From assembly GCF_020889685.1 (NCBI RefSeq), contig NZ_JACMYO010000030.1:1-57570 (forward strand): 57,570 bases of DNA. The letters are read 5' to 3'. Source of the stretch: Bradyrhizobium oropedii (GTDB lineage Bacteria; Pseudomonadota; Alphaproteobacteria; Rhizobiales; Xanthobacteraceae). Below the pieces are notes generated by a model. It was not told where the DNA came from. It was given only the letters and a program-made list of their open reading frames with translations, and did not search any database. Of this stretch, positions 36,312 to 44,543 are shown in pieces; position 1 is the stretch's first letter; every line of letters starts with the position of its first letter. Both the position numbers and the translations under genes were made by a program.

Positions 36312-37271
36312 TCAAGTGCGCGAAAGCGGCAGCTTGGTGCCGGCGACGGCCCGTTCCGCCAGCACGGCATGGCGGAAGCGGAACAGCTTGGCCGGCCGTC
36401 CGACGGTATCGGCGGCCATTGCGCCAGTCTCTTCAACGAGTTCCTGCTGCTCGATGAGCCGGCGGAAGTTCTGCTTGTGGACCAGCCGGCCTGCGAGTGC
36501 TTCAACACTGCGTTGCAGTTGCAGCAGGGTGAACTCGGCCGGCATCAACTCGAATACCACCGGGCGATATTTGATTTTGGCACGCAGCCGCGCGATCCCG
36601 GTCGCGAGGATGCGGCGATGATCCGCCGTCATCGGCTTGCCGGGTACGACCGGTGCGTCACGGCCATGCGCGCGGCCGGCTTCCGGGATCAGCGAGGCCT
36701 CCCAGAGCAGCTCGTAGCGCTGCAACACCAGTTCTTCGTTCCAGTCGCGATCATCGAGACCAAAGGTGATCGCGCAGCGCTGCCAGCGCTCGCGCTGCAG
36801 CGTTGGCGACGACGCAGCCTTTGCCCATGCCTTCAGCTGCGGCGCGATGATCTTGGCGAGGCAAGCCGGCGCGCCGGCGCGATGATCCTCCCAGGGGAAG
36901 TAGTCGTACCAGCCCGACCAATGCGCCTCGAAACCTTCGCCGACCTTGTCTTCGCGAGTCAGGCCGAGATAGCTGATCGAGACGCTATGCGGGCTCTTGG
37001 CATCGCCGGAGCGGCCGCGGTCGGCAAACGTGTAGAGCTGTTCGACGTAGCCGAGCGGGTGGCCGGTCTGCGCCTCGACCCAGGCCCGCAGCGCGGTCTG
37101 CAGCGAGCGGTGGGTGAACTCGAACGGACCGCTCGGCAACGCGGAGCCGCCGGCGATGGTCACGATCTTCGGCGTGCCGTCGGTGACCGCGACCAGCACC
37201 GCGACGAGGTCGGCGGTGACCGCATTGCCCGAGGCCGGTGCGCTGGCTTTCTTCTGCGGCGATCTGGCCAC
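36312..37271 (-). CDS. Nudix/winged-helix regulator (NrtR-type NAD repressor)
   Basis: About 319 residues from a GTG at 37271 with GGGA upstream; the frame continues to 37331 but would overlap the preceding gene. A Nudix-like domain (ADLVAVLVAVTDGTPKIVTI, then GPFEFTHRSLQTALRAWVEA) has a degenerate Nudix box: only part of the REUXEEXG pattern remains, so hydrolysis is unlikely. The C-terminal third (FTLLQLQRSVEALAGRLVHK, NFRRLIEQQELVEETG, FRFRHAVLAER) is the winged helix of NrtR-like proteins. Position just before nadA with repeated operator-like sites supports control of NAD synthesis. The ligand (ADP-ribose in known NrtRs) is inferred. Confidence 0.8.
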   Translation of the reverse strand: MARSPQKKASAPASGNAVTADLVAVLVAVTDGTPKIVTIAGGSALPSGPFEFTHRSLQTALRAWVEAQTGHPLGYVEQLYTFADRGRSGDAKSPHSVSISYLGLTREDKVGEGFEAHWSGWYDYFPWEDHRAGAPACLAKIIAPQLKAWAKAASSPTLQRERWQRCAITFGLDDRDWNEELVLQRYELLWEASLIPEAGRAHGRDAPVVPGKPMTADHRRILATGIARLRAKIKYRPVVFELMPAEFTLLQLQRSVEALAGRLVHKQNFRRLIEQQELVEETGAMAADTVGRPAKLFRFRHAVLAERAVAGTKLPLSRT

Positions 37272-37285
37272 GCGTTCGTCCCGGG

Positions 37286-37690
37286 CTAGCAGTAGCCGTA
37301 GACGCCGCAGGCGTAGGGCAGGCGGTCCCAATAGGTCACGTAGGCGCCGCCGTAATAGGGACCGAGATAGTCGTAGGAATGCCAGTTGCCGTAGTAGCCG
37401 GGCAGGGACGACGATCCCGGCAGCAGCGGTTCGCCGCGCACGAACGGAATGACCGGCTCTGAATTGAGCGGGATCACCGTGGGCTCGACCACCACGAGCT
37501 GGCGTCCGCGCCGTACATAGGTCGGCCCGGTGATGGTGGTGCGGTAGGCGTAGTGCCGGCGCGGCAGGCCGGCCGGCAATTGGCGCGCGGCCTTGACGGT
37601 TGGGCTCTTGGCGACGACAGGGCCGTCGGCGGCGTCAGCAGGCGATATCGCAGACAGCGCGATCGCGAGCGGCAATATCCAGCGCAGCAT
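37286..37690 (-). CDS. Exported hypothetical protein, tyrosine/glycine-rich C-terminus
   Basis: 134 residues. A signal peptide (WILPLAIALSAISPADA) is followed by a basic segment, a VVVEPTVIPLNSEPVIPFV stretch and a C-terminal part rich in Tyr, Gly and Trp (YYGNWHSYDYLGPYYGGAYV), ending CGVYGYC with two cysteines. Proteins of this build are frequent in Bradyrhizobium and are probably periplasmic or surface-associated; I know of no function. The nrtR-like gene starts 15 bp downstream, so co-transcription is possible. Confidence 0.75.
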   Translation of the reverse strand: MLRWILPLAIALSAISPADAADGPVVAKSPTVKAARQLPAGLPRRHYAYRTTITGPTYVRRGRQLVVVEPTVIPLNSEPVIPFVRGEPLLPGSSSLPGYYGNWHSYDYLGPYYGGAYVTYWDRLPYACGVYGYC

Positions 37691-37798
37691 CCTTGGTCTC
37701 CCGAATCATCCGGAGCCTATCACTGCCACTTTATGCCGGATTGAGCGTTAACGAGAGACCCGTCGGTATTAAGCGTTAACGAGGCCGTCGGGCGAATG

Positions 37799-37825
37799 CC
37801 GGAGCGATGCCGTGCATCGCCCCGG
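37799..37825. repeat. Short remnant of the CCGGAGCGATGC palindromic repeat
   Basis: CCGGAGCGATGC-CG-TGCATCGCCCCGG pairs almost completely and resembles one arm of the element at 13080-13209. Just upstream GCGTTAACGAG occurs twice, 28 bp apart (37745 and 37773). Confidence 0.55.
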
Positions 37826-37838
37826 AACACCTACGGGA

Positions 37839-39119
37839 TCAGGCGCGCAGGGCCTGGTCAAGGTCCGCGATCAGGTCTTCCTTGTCCTCGATGCCGATCG
37901 ACAGCCGCACCACCTCTGGCGCCGCGCCCGACTTCACCTTGGCGGCGTCGTCGAGCTGGCTGTGGGTGGTGGAGGCCGGGTGGATCACCAGCGAGCGGGT
38001 GTCGCCGACATTGGCGAGATGCGAGAACAGCTTCAGGTTCGACACCAGATTGACGCCCGCGTCGTAGCCGCCCTTGAGACTGAAGGTGAACACCGCGCCG
38101 GCGCCCTTCGGGGCGTACTTGCGCTGCAGCGCGTTGTACCTGTCGCCAGGCAGGCCAGCATAGTTCACCGCCGACACGGCCGGATGGGTGGAAAGGAATT
38201 CCGCCACCGCCTTGGCGTTGTCGCAGTGCTTCTGCATGCGCAGCGGCAGCGTCTCGATGCCGGTCAGGATCATGAAGGCGTTGAACGGCGACAGCGCGGG
38301 GCCGAGGTCGCGCAGGCCGAGCACGCGGCAGGCGATCGCGAAGGCGAAATTGCCGAAGGTCTCCTGGATCCGGATGCCGTGATATTCCGGGCGCGGCTCG
38401 CTCAGCATCGGATATTTGTTGTCCTTCGACCAGTCGAAGGTGCCGGCGTCGACGATGATGCCGCCGAGCGAGTTGCCGTGGCCGCCGAGGAACTTGGTCA
38501 GGGAGTGCACGACGATGTCGGCACCGTGGTCGATCGGCTGGATCAGATAGGGCGAGGCCAGCGTGTTGTCGACGATCAGCGGCACGCCGGCCTTGCGCGC
38601 AACCGCGGCGATCGCCTCGATGTCGGTGATGCTGCCGGCGGGGTTGGCGATCGACTCGATGAAGATCGCCTTGGTGTGCGGCGTCACCGCGCGCTCAAAG
38701 CTTTCGATCTCGTCGGGATCGGCCCAGACCACGTTCCAGCCGAACGCCTTGAAGGCGTGGGTGAACTGGTTGATCGAGCCGCCATAGAGCTTGCGCGCGG
38801 CAATGATCTCGTCGCCGGGCTTCAGCAGCTGTTGCAGCACGACGAGCTGCGCGGCGTGGCCGGAGGCGACGGCGAGCGCCGCGGTGCCACCCTCGAGGGC
38901 TGCAACGCGCTCCTCGAGCACGGCGTTGGTCGGGTTGCCGATGCGGGTATAGATGTTGCCGAATGCCTGCAGGCCGAACAGCGAGGCCGCGTGGTCGGCG
39001 TCGTTGAAGACGAATGACGTGGTCTGGTAGATCGGCGTCGCCCGCGCGCCGGTGGTGGGATCAGGCTGTGCGCCGGCGTGCACGGCGAGGGTGGAAAATC
39101 CCGGAAGGCGATCGGTCAT
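37839..39119 (-). CDS. metY: O-acetylhomoserine (thiol)-lyase
   Basis: 426 residues. PLP enzyme that makes homocysteine from O-acetylhomoserine and sulfide. The Cys/Met metabolism fold is shown by TPIYQTTSFVFNDADHAASL, YTRIGNPTNAVLEERVAALE, ASGHAAQL, the PLP lysine in VHSLTKFLGGHGNSLGG, and HPASTTHSQLDD near the end. The length, above the 380-400 of cystathionine synthases, and the large insertion after the PLP lysine (DWSKDNKYPMLSEPRPEYHG) fit the MetY group. The gene for a CoA-binding protein is 147 bp upstream on the same strand. Confidence 0.93.
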   Translation of the reverse strand: MTDRLPGFSTLAVHAGAQPDPTTGARATPIYQTTSFVFNDADHAASLFGLQAFGNIYTRIGNPTNAVLEERVAALEGGTAALAVASGHAAQLVVLQQLLKPGDEIIAARKLYGGSINQFTHAFKAFGWNVVWADPDEIESFERAVTPHTKAIFIESIANPAGSITDIEAIAAVARKAGVPLIVDNTLASPYLIQPIDHGADIVVHSLTKFLGGHGNSLGGIIVDAGTFDWSKDNKYPMLSEPRPEYHGIRIQETFGNFAFAIACRVLGLRDLGPALSPFNAFMILTGIETLPLRMQKHCDNAKAVAEFLSTHPAVSAVNYAGLPGDRYNALQRKYAPKGAGAVFTFSLKGGYDAGVNLVSNLKLFSHLANVGDTRSLVIHPASTTHSQLDDAAKVKSGAAPEVVRLSIGIEDKEDLIADLDQALRA

Positions 39120-39266
39120 TCTTTGCGTCCTGTTGTGGCCTGGTCGAAATGCGCGGCATGCTGATGGTGGCGGCGACCGCCGTCAAGCGAGTTCGGGACG
39201 CCGCCATTTCCTGGAAAGGCATCCTACGCCATACCGGATCAGTGGAAGGATTATTCCGCCGCGACG

Positions 39267-39851
39267 TCAGGTCGTCTCGGTCTTGTTTTTCGCCGCGCGG
39301 TCGGATGCCGCAGTCTGGCCGCCGCCGAAACTCGTGCGGTTGAGTGACAGCCGCATGCCCTGTGTCGGGATCGGTGCACGCTTGGAGCTCAGCGTGCGCG
39401 AGTTGACGCCCATCCAGGAGATTTCCGACGACAGCCGGCCATACTCGATCTTCGGGCAGCGGTTCATCACCACCTTCAGCCCCGCGGCCTCGGCCTTCTC
39501 GGCCGCGGCATCGTCGCGCGCGCCGAGCTGCATCCAGATCACCTTCGGCAGCGGCGACAATTTCAGCGCCTCCTCGACGACAGGCATGATGTGGCTCGAG
39601 TTGCGGAAGATGTCGATCATGTCGATCGGGCGATCGATGTCCGCAAGCGACGCGACGAACGGCTTGCCCATCAGCGCCTTGCCGACATGGCCGGGGTTGA
39701 CCGGGATCATGTCGTAGCCGCGCTGCGCGAGGTATTTGAATGCGAAATAGCTCGGCCGCACATTGACCGGCGAGGCGCCAACCATCGCGATCGATTTGAC
39801 GTTGTTCAGGATGCTGCGGATGTAGTTGTCGTCGTAGGCGTCGTGATTCAT
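39267..39851 (-). CDS. CoA-binding domain protein (YccU-like)
   Basis: 194 residues. Rossmann-like CoA-binding domain: IRSILNNVKSIAMVGASPVN, YLAQRGYDMIPVNPGHVGKA, IDMIDIFRNSSHIMPVVEEA, KVIWMQLGARDDAAAEKAEA and VVMNRCPKIEYGRL. The C-terminal 40 residues are polar and not conserved-looking. Members are often found next to O-acetylhomoserine sulfhydrylase genes, as here, but their role is not known. Confidence 0.85.
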   Translation of the reverse strand: MNHDAYDDNYIRSILNNVKSIAMVGASPVNVRPSYFAFKYLAQRGYDMIPVNPGHVGKALMGKPFVASLADIDRPIDMIDIFRNSSHIMPVVEEALKLSPLPKVIWMQLGARDDAAAEKAEAAGLKVVMNRCPKIEYGRLSSEISWMGVNSRTLSSKRAPIPTQGMRLSLNRTSFGGGQTAASDRAAKNKTETT

Positions 39852-39870
39852 CAGTCGTCTTTTTCAGTTG

Positions 39871-39953
39871 CGTCATTGCGAGGAGCGAAGCGACGAAGCA
39901 ATCCATACTTCCTTGTGGCGCGATGGATTGCTTCGCTTCGCTCGCAATGACGG
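39871..39953. repeat. REP-like element (CGTCATTGCGAGG family), copy 2
   Basis: Same ends as the element at 20363: CGTCATTGCGAGGAGCGAAG and GCTTCGCTCGCAATGACG, with inner AGCAATCCA/TGGATTGCT arms and a different central spacer. It lies between the enoyl-CoA hydratase and CoA-binding protein genes. Confidence 0.88.
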
Positions 39954-39957
39954 GAAT

Positions 39958-40785
39958 TTACTTGTCTTGCCACTTCGGATCGCGCTTCTCGATGAAGGCG
40001 CCGATGCCTTCCTCGGCGTCGCGCGCCATCATGTTCTCGGTCATCACCTCGGCGGCGAAACGATAAGCGTCCGCAAGGCTCATCTCGGCCTGACGATAGA
40101 ACGCCTCCTTGCCGAGCCTGACCGTGTAGGCCGATTTCAGTGCGACCTTCTCGGCCAGCGCGATCGCGGCGTCGCGTTCGGTGCCTGCGGACACCACGCG
40201 GTTGACGAGGCCGATGCTCTGCGCCGTTGCTGCGGAGACCGGCTCACCGGTCAGCAGCATTTCCATCGCCTGCTTGCGCGGCACGTTGCGCGACAGCGCC
40301 ACCATCGGTGTCGAGCAGAACAGCCCGATATCGACGCCCGGCGTCGCAAATGCCGCGGCCTCGGAGGCGACCGCAAGGTCGCAGCTTGCGACGAGCTGGC
40401 AGCCGGCCGCGGTCGCGATGCCCTGGACGGATGCGACCACCGGCTTCGGCAGATGCACGATGGCCTGCATCATTGCGCTGCACGCGTTCATGATCTCAGC
40501 GAAATAGGCGCGGCCGCGGTCGGCGTCGGTGCGGCGCGCGGTAAGCTCCTTGAGGTCGTGGCCGGCGCAGAAGGCCGGGCCATTGGCGGCAAGCACCACG
40601 GCGCGGATGCTCTTGTCACCGCTTATGTCGATCAGCGCAGCATGCAACGCCCCGATCAGGCCTTCGGAGAGGCTGTTCCGCGCCGCGGGGCGGTTGAGCG
40701 TCAGTAACGCGATACTGCCGACGGTCTCGCGCAGCAGGATCGGCTGATGTTGCGGCGCTTCCGCGCGGGCGGCTTGGGCGGACAT
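39958..40785 (-). CDS. Enoyl-CoA hydratase/isomerase family protein
   Basis: 275 residues from the ATG at 40785. Crotonase fold: IALLTLNRPAARNSLSEGLI, VVLAANGPAFCAGHDLKEL (oxyanion hole), GIATAAGCQLVASCDLAVAS with the second oxyanion residues, and ATPGVDIGLFCSTPMVALSR. The usual glutamate of active hydratases (in the GGGCEL / GLPE positions) is not obvious: the first reads AAGCQL and the second FCSTPM, so it may be an isomerase-, hydrolase- or ECHDC3-like member. It diverges from a thioesterase gene. Confidence 0.88.
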   Translation of the reverse strand: MSAQAARAEAPQHQPILLRETVGSIALLTLNRPAARNSLSEGLIGALHAALIDISGDKSIRAVVLAANGPAFCAGHDLKELTARRTDADRGRAYFAEIMNACSAMMQAIVHLPKPVVASVQGIATAAGCQLVASCDLAVASEAAAFATPGVDIGLFCSTPMVALSRNVPRKQAMEMLLTGEPVSAATAQSIGLVNRVVSAGTERDAAIALAEKVALKSAYTVRLGKEAFYRQAEMSLADAYRFAAEVMTENMMARDAEEGIGAFIEKRDPKWQDK

Positions 40786-40855
40786 GGTGAAATTCCACTT
40801 TGGTCTCTGTGACAACTTAATGTAACAGGCAGACTGAAGCGAGGGCAGGGACCGC

Positions 40856-41284
40856 ATGGCGATTGCGAAAATGAGTGTGGCTGACCTGGAGGAGTTCCTG
40901 CGCAAGGAGTTTCCGCAGGCATTCACCCACGACGACATCAGGATCGAAAGCGCCGACGGCGAGACGGCGCTGCTGCGCCAGCGCTTCAGCGAACGGATGC
41001 TGCGGCCGGGCGGCACGGTGTCCGGGCCGACCCTGATGGGGCTGGCGGATTTCGCGATGTATGTGGTGCTGCTGTCGGCAATCGGGCCGATCGGCCTCGC
41101 CGTCACCACCAACCTCAACATCAATTTCCTGCGCAAGGGCCAGCCGGGCCAGGACGTGCTCGCGGTCGCCAAGCTGCTCAAGCTCGGCAAGCGGCTCGCG
41201 GTCGGCGAGGTGAACCTGCTGTCCGGCACCTCGCCCGATCCAATCGCCCATGTCACGGCGACCTATTCCATTCCGAATCAATAG
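40856..41284 (+). CDS. PaaI-family hotdog thioesterase
   Basis: 142 residues. Hotdog-fold acyl-CoA thioesterase pattern: MLRPGGTVSGPTLMGLADFA carries the conserved GG(T/V)xSGPxLxxLAD segment, then AVTTNLNINFLRKGQPGQDV and the last strand HVTATYSIP. Divergent from the enoyl-CoA hydratase gene; 70 bp between the starts. The substrate cannot be told. Confidence 0.85.
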   Translation: MAIAKMSVADLEEFLRKEFPQAFTHDDIRIESADGETALLRQRFSERMLRPGGTVSGPTLMGLADFAMYVVLLSAIGPIGLAVTTNLNINFLRKGQPGQDVLAVAKLLKLGKRLAVGEVNLLSGTSPDPIAHVTATYSIPNQ

Positions 41285-41356
41285 TCTTTTTCGCGGTATT
41301 ATTACACCATATTTTTAAGTCATTGTTTTTGTTAGTGCAATTATCGCGTATCGACG

Positions 41357-41385
41357 TTGACGTGCGGTCGGGGCTTCTCTAGAAA
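41357..41385 (+). promoter_or_regulatory. Probable sigma-70-type promoter of rplM-rpsI
   Basis: TTGACG (41357-41362), 17-bp spacer, TAGAAA (41380-41385). It would give a leader of about 45 bases. The leader has a small hairpin, GGCGC-ATACG-GCGCC, about 25 bases before the rplM start. Confidence 0.6.
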
Positions 41386-41437
41386 GCCACGCAGTTCGGC
41401 GCATACGGCGCCGATTTCTTTTTCACGGATTTCACAC

Positions 41438-41902
41438 ATGAGCACGTTCTCGGCCAAGCCCGCCGAAGTGACGAAGAAGTGGGTTGTGATCGACGCCAAG
41501 GGTCTGGTCGTCGGTCGTCTCGCCACGCTCGTCGCGATGCGCCTGCGCGGCAAACACCTGCCCACCTACACGCCGCATGTCGATTGCGGTGACAACGTCA
41601 TCATCGTCAACGCCGCGCATGTGGTGCTGACCGGTCGCAAACGCGACCAGAAGGTCTACTACAAGCACACCGGCTTCATCGGTGGCATCAAGGAGCGCAC
41701 CGCGAAGCAGATCCTCGAGGGTCGCTTCCCCGAGCGCGTCGTCGAGAAGGCGATCGAGCGCATGATCCCGCGGGGTCCGCTCGGCCGCATGCAGATGGGC
41801 AACCTCCGCGTCTATCCGGGTGCCGATCATCCGCATGAAGCCCAGAGCCCCGAGAAGGTCGATATCGCTTCCCTGAATCGCAAGAACACGAGGGCCGCAT
41901 AA
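41438..41902 (+). CDS. rplM: 50S ribosomal protein L13
   Basis: 154 residues from the ATG at 41438. Standard L13: [59 protein letters not shown] and [20 protein letters not shown]. Part of the large ribosomal subunit. The stop overlaps the rpsI start (TAATG). Confidence 0.98.
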   Translation: MSTFSAKPAEVTKKWVVIDAKGLVVGRLATLVAMRLRGKHLPTYTPHVDCGDNVIIVNAAHVVLTGRKRDQKVYYKHTGFIGGIKERTAKQILEGRFPERVVEKAIERMIPRGPLGRMQMGNLRVYPGADHPHEAQSPEKVDIASLNRKNTRAA

Positions 41903-42378
41903 TGTCCGATACGTTGCAGTCCCTCGACCAGCTTTCGCAGGTCAAGCCGGCCACTCCTGACGCGCCGAAGTACGTCAAGAAGGTCGACAAGTTCAACCGC
42001 GCTTACGCCACCGGCAAACGCAAGGACGCGGTCGCCCGCGTCTGGGTCAAGCCCGGCTCGGGCAAGATCTCGGTCAACACCCGCGAGTTCGAAGTCTATT
42101 TCGCTCGCCCGGTGCTGCGCATGATGATCCAGCAGCCGCTGGTCGCTGCCGCCCGTAACGGCCAGTATGACGTGATCTGCACCGTCGCCGGCGGCGGTCT
42201 CTCCGGCCAGGCCGGTGCTGTCAGACACGGTATCTCGAAGGCTCTGACGAATTTCGAGCCCGAGCTGCGCAGCGTCCTCAAGAAGGGCGGCTTCCTGACC
42301 CGCGACTCCCGCACGGTCGAGCGCAAGAAGTACGGCAAGGCCAAGGCCCGCAAGTCCTTCCAGTTCTCGAAGCGCTAA
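41902..42378 (+). CDS. rpsI: 30S ribosomal protein S9
   Basis: 158 residues. S9 core: [40 protein letters not shown] and the C-terminal tail [17 protein letters not shown], which reaches the P-site tRNA. The N-terminal 30 residues are an alphaproteobacterial extension. Coupled to rplM and followed by a strong terminator. Confidence 0.98.
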   Translation: MSDTLQSLDQLSQVKPATPDAPKYVKKVDKFNRAYATGKRKDAVARVWVKPGSGKISVNTREFEVYFARPVLRMMIQQPLVAAARNGQYDVICTVAGGGLSGQAGAVRHGISKALTNFEPELRSVLKKGGFLTRDSRTVERKKYGKAKARKSFQFSKR

Positions 42379-42426
42379 TTCGAGTCCTAAAATTCGCGGC
42401 AATTGTCGCGTGCATCGAGTTGCAGA

Positions 42427-42449
42427 GGGCGCCGCGAGGCGCCCTTTTT
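42427..42449 (+). terminator. Terminator of rplM-rpsI
   Basis: GGGCGCC-GCGA-GGCGCCC followed by TTTTT; a 7-bp GC stem with a 4-base loop, about 50 bp after the rpsI stop. Confidence 0.92.
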
Positions 42450-42626
42450 GCTGTGCCCAAATCGGGCGTGCTTCGACGCGAATTAGCGCAGTTTTCATGA
42501 AAACTTGCGTGTGCGTGCAAACGAAATTGGAACTCGGGCCTTCTAGCTTGCGGTCTCGCACCGGCGCTGCATCACCGTATTAATTGCGCCTGCGAACGTT
42601 GCATCACACCGGGCTGGGGTGACTCT

Positions 42627-43844
42627 ATGTCGTTCGATCCATCGACGCTTTATTTGTTCGCCACCATGGTCGCGGGCATGCTCGGCGCCATGCTCTGGTT
42701 GTTCGGCAGGCAGGAGAATATCCCCGCGCTGAAATGGTGGGGCACGGCCTATCTGCTCGGCGCGGCCTCGGTCGCGCTCTGGACGGTCGGCAGCTCGACG
42801 CTCGATCCCATGGTCCTGCTGGGCCTCAATGCGATCGGCTTCGCCGCCTGCGGCATGGTCTGGAATGCCTCGCGGATCTTCCACGGCCGCAAGGCCAACC
42901 TGCTGGGCCTCGTGCTCGGCCCGGTCGCGTGGATCGGCGCCATGACGACGGTGGCGGATCCGGCGATGCGGCTGACCATCGGCGCCGGGATCGTCGCGAT
43001 CTATGCCGCGCTGACCGCCTCTGAACTCTGGAGTGAGCGCCGCCGTGCGATGCAACGGCGCTGGATTGCGATCGCCATCCCGGTCGCACATGGCTGTGTC
43101 CTGATGCTGCCGATCCTGGTCGGCGACCTGCTGCGACTGAACGGCCAGAATTTCATCAGCACCTTCTGGGTCACGCTGTTCTCGATCGAACTCGTGCTGT
43201 ACGCGATCGGCACGGTGTTCGTGATCTTCATGATGGTGTCGGACCGCGCCGTGGCCGTGCACAAGACCGCTGCGTCGATCGATCCGTTGAGCGGCATGCT
43301 CAATCGCCGCGGCTTCTCGGAGGCCTGCGCGCGCGTGATCGAACGCGAGGCCAATGGCGGCCGGCCGGTCACCGTGATGATCTTCGATATCGATCACTTC
43401 AAGTCGATCAACGACCGGTTCGGCCATCCCGCGGGTGACGAGATCCTCAAACTGTTCTCCGCCGTGGTGGTCAATAGTCTCAGGATCAGCGATCTGTCGG
43501 GCCGGATCGGCGGCGAGGAATTCGCGGCACTGCTGCCGTGCTCGCTGGAGGAGGGCGTGCTGGTCGCCGAGCGGGTGCGTGAGGCCTTCGAGAACAGCAA
43601 TATCACTTGCGAGGACGGCGCGGTCGACACCACGGTCAGCATCGGTGTCGCCGGTGGGCCGGCCGGGACCGAGCTCGAGGTGCTGCTGGCCTCGGCCGAC
43701 ACCGCGCTCTACCAGGCCAAGCGCGGCGGCCGGAACCGGGTCGAGGCTGCTGAGGAGCTGCCGCTCTCGCTGGAGAACTGGCGACGCAAGACCGCGGGCC
43801 TGTCCGCATCGGCGCGGCAAAAGCCGGCGACCGCCCGCGTGTGA
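42627..43844 (+). CDS. Membrane-bound diguanylate cyclase (GGDEF)
   Basis: 405 residues. About 205 N-terminal residues form six or seven membrane segments (first FATMVAGMLGAMLWLFG), a sensor of unknown ligand. The GGDEF domain starts near residue 220: DPLSGMLNRRGFSEACARVI, VTVMIFDIDHFKSINDRFGH and the active-site RIGGEEFAALL (GGEEF at about 295-299). An inhibitory I-site, RISD, lies five residues before GGEEF. All key residues are present, so active c-di-GMP synthesis with product feedback is expected. There is no EAL domain. Confidence 0.94.
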   Translation: MSFDPSTLYLFATMVAGMLGAMLWLFGRQENIPALKWWGTAYLLGAASVALWTVGSSTLDPMVLLGLNAIGFAACGMVWNASRIFHGRKANLLGLVLGPVAWIGAMTTVADPAMRLTIGAGIVAIYAALTASELWSERRRAMQRRWIAIAIPVAHGCVLMLPILVGDLLRLNGQNFISTFWVTLFSIELVLYAIGTVFVIFMMVSDRAVAVHKTAASIDPLSGMLNRRGFSEACARVIEREANGGRPVTVMIFDIDHFKSINDRFGHPAGDEILKLFSAVVVNSLRISDLSGRIGGEEFAALLPCSLEEGVLVAERVREAFENSNITCEDGAVDTTVSIGVAGGPAGTELEVLLASADTALYQAKRGGRNRVEAAEELPLSLENWRRKTAGLSASARQKPATARV

Positions 43845-43876
43845 GGATGGTAACGACCGGTTAACCATTCGATCCC

Positions 43877-44125
43877 ATGCTTTCGGGCATGGAGTCGATC
43901 CGCACCCGCAATCCGCAATCAGCCCTGATGTCGCTCGAAGCCGACGCGGTTTCCGCGCGCAGCGGCTTCGCCTGCCTGTTCTCGGACTCGGATGAATACG
44001 AGACCGCGCTGATCGCCGAACGGCGCGCGCAAGGGCGATATGAGCCGCCGAAGAGCCGATGGCCGATCGTGATGCTGCTCGGCGTGATGCTGATGGTTGT
44101 CGGCACGGTCTTGCTGTTCGGCTGA
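43877..44125 (+). CDS. Small single-pass membrane protein
   Basis: 82 residues from the ATG at 43877. A soluble polar N-terminal part with the motif EADAVSARSGFACLFSDSDE is followed by KSRWPIVMLLGVMLMVVGTV, one membrane helix at the C-terminus. It follows the diguanylate cyclase by 32 bp and is followed by a terminator, so the two may share a transcript. I do not recognise the family. Confidence 0.65.
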   Translation: MLSGMESIRTRNPQSALMSLEADAVSARSGFACLFSDSDEYETALIAERRAQGRYEPPKSRWPIVMLLGVMLMVVGTVLLFG

Positions 44126-44147
44126 GCCGCTGCAAATTCGACGGAGG

Positions 44148-44170
44148 AGGCGCCGCGGAGGGCGCCTTTT
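44148..44170 (+). terminator. Terminator after the small membrane protein gene
   Basis: AGGCGCC-GCGGAG-GGCGCCT followed by TTTGCTTT. Confidence 0.8.
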
Positions 44171-44239
44171 GCTTTCGTGCCGGCTGCGCTAGAGACGGGC
44201 CTTGCCCAAGGGAAACCAATAAAGCGAGGCCAAAACCCA

Positions 44240-44536
44240 ATGATCACGGAAATCGCACAGATCGACGTCAAGCCCGGCAGCGAGAAGGATTTTGAGGCTG
44301 CGGTGGCCAAGGCGCGCCCGCTGTTCCTGCGCGCCAAGGGCGGCAAGGGGTTTGAACTGCACCGCTCGATCGAGAAGCCGTCGCGCTACCGTCTCGTGGC
44401 CAAGTGGGAGACGCTGGAGAACCACACCGTCGATTTCCGCGGCTCCGAGGATTTCACCGCCTGGCGCGCGCTGGTCGGCCCCTATTTCGCGGCGGCGCCG
44501 GAGGTCGAGCACACCGAGACGGTGCTGACCACCTGA
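44240..44536 (+). CDS. Antibiotic biosynthesis monooxygenase (ABM) domain protein
   Basis: 98 residues from the ATG at 44240. Single ABM domain (dimeric alpha-beta barrel): MITEIAQIDVKPGSEKDFEA, GGKGFELHRSIEKPSRYRLV, KWETLENHTVDFRGSEDFTA. Similar proteins include quinol monooxygenases and heme-degrading enzymes, but many have no known activity. It converges with the AI-2E-family gene, with only 7 bp between stops. Confidence 0.85.
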   Translation: MITEIAQIDVKPGSEKDFEAAVAKARPLFLRAKGGKGFELHRSIEKPSRYRLVAKWETLENHTVDFRGSEDFTAWRALVGPYFAAAPEVEHTETVLTT

Positions 44537-44543
44537 CGGGCGT

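Noticed and set aside
39120..39266. Possible SAM riboswitch before the O-acetylhomoserine lyase gene
   Set aside because: SAM-II riboswitches occur before met genes in this group, but I could not match the conserved pseudoknot core in this 147-bp gap.
42543..44240. A 565-codon minus-strand frame opposite the diguanylate cyclase
   Set aside because: It spans two plus-strand genes and a terminator and has no family features.
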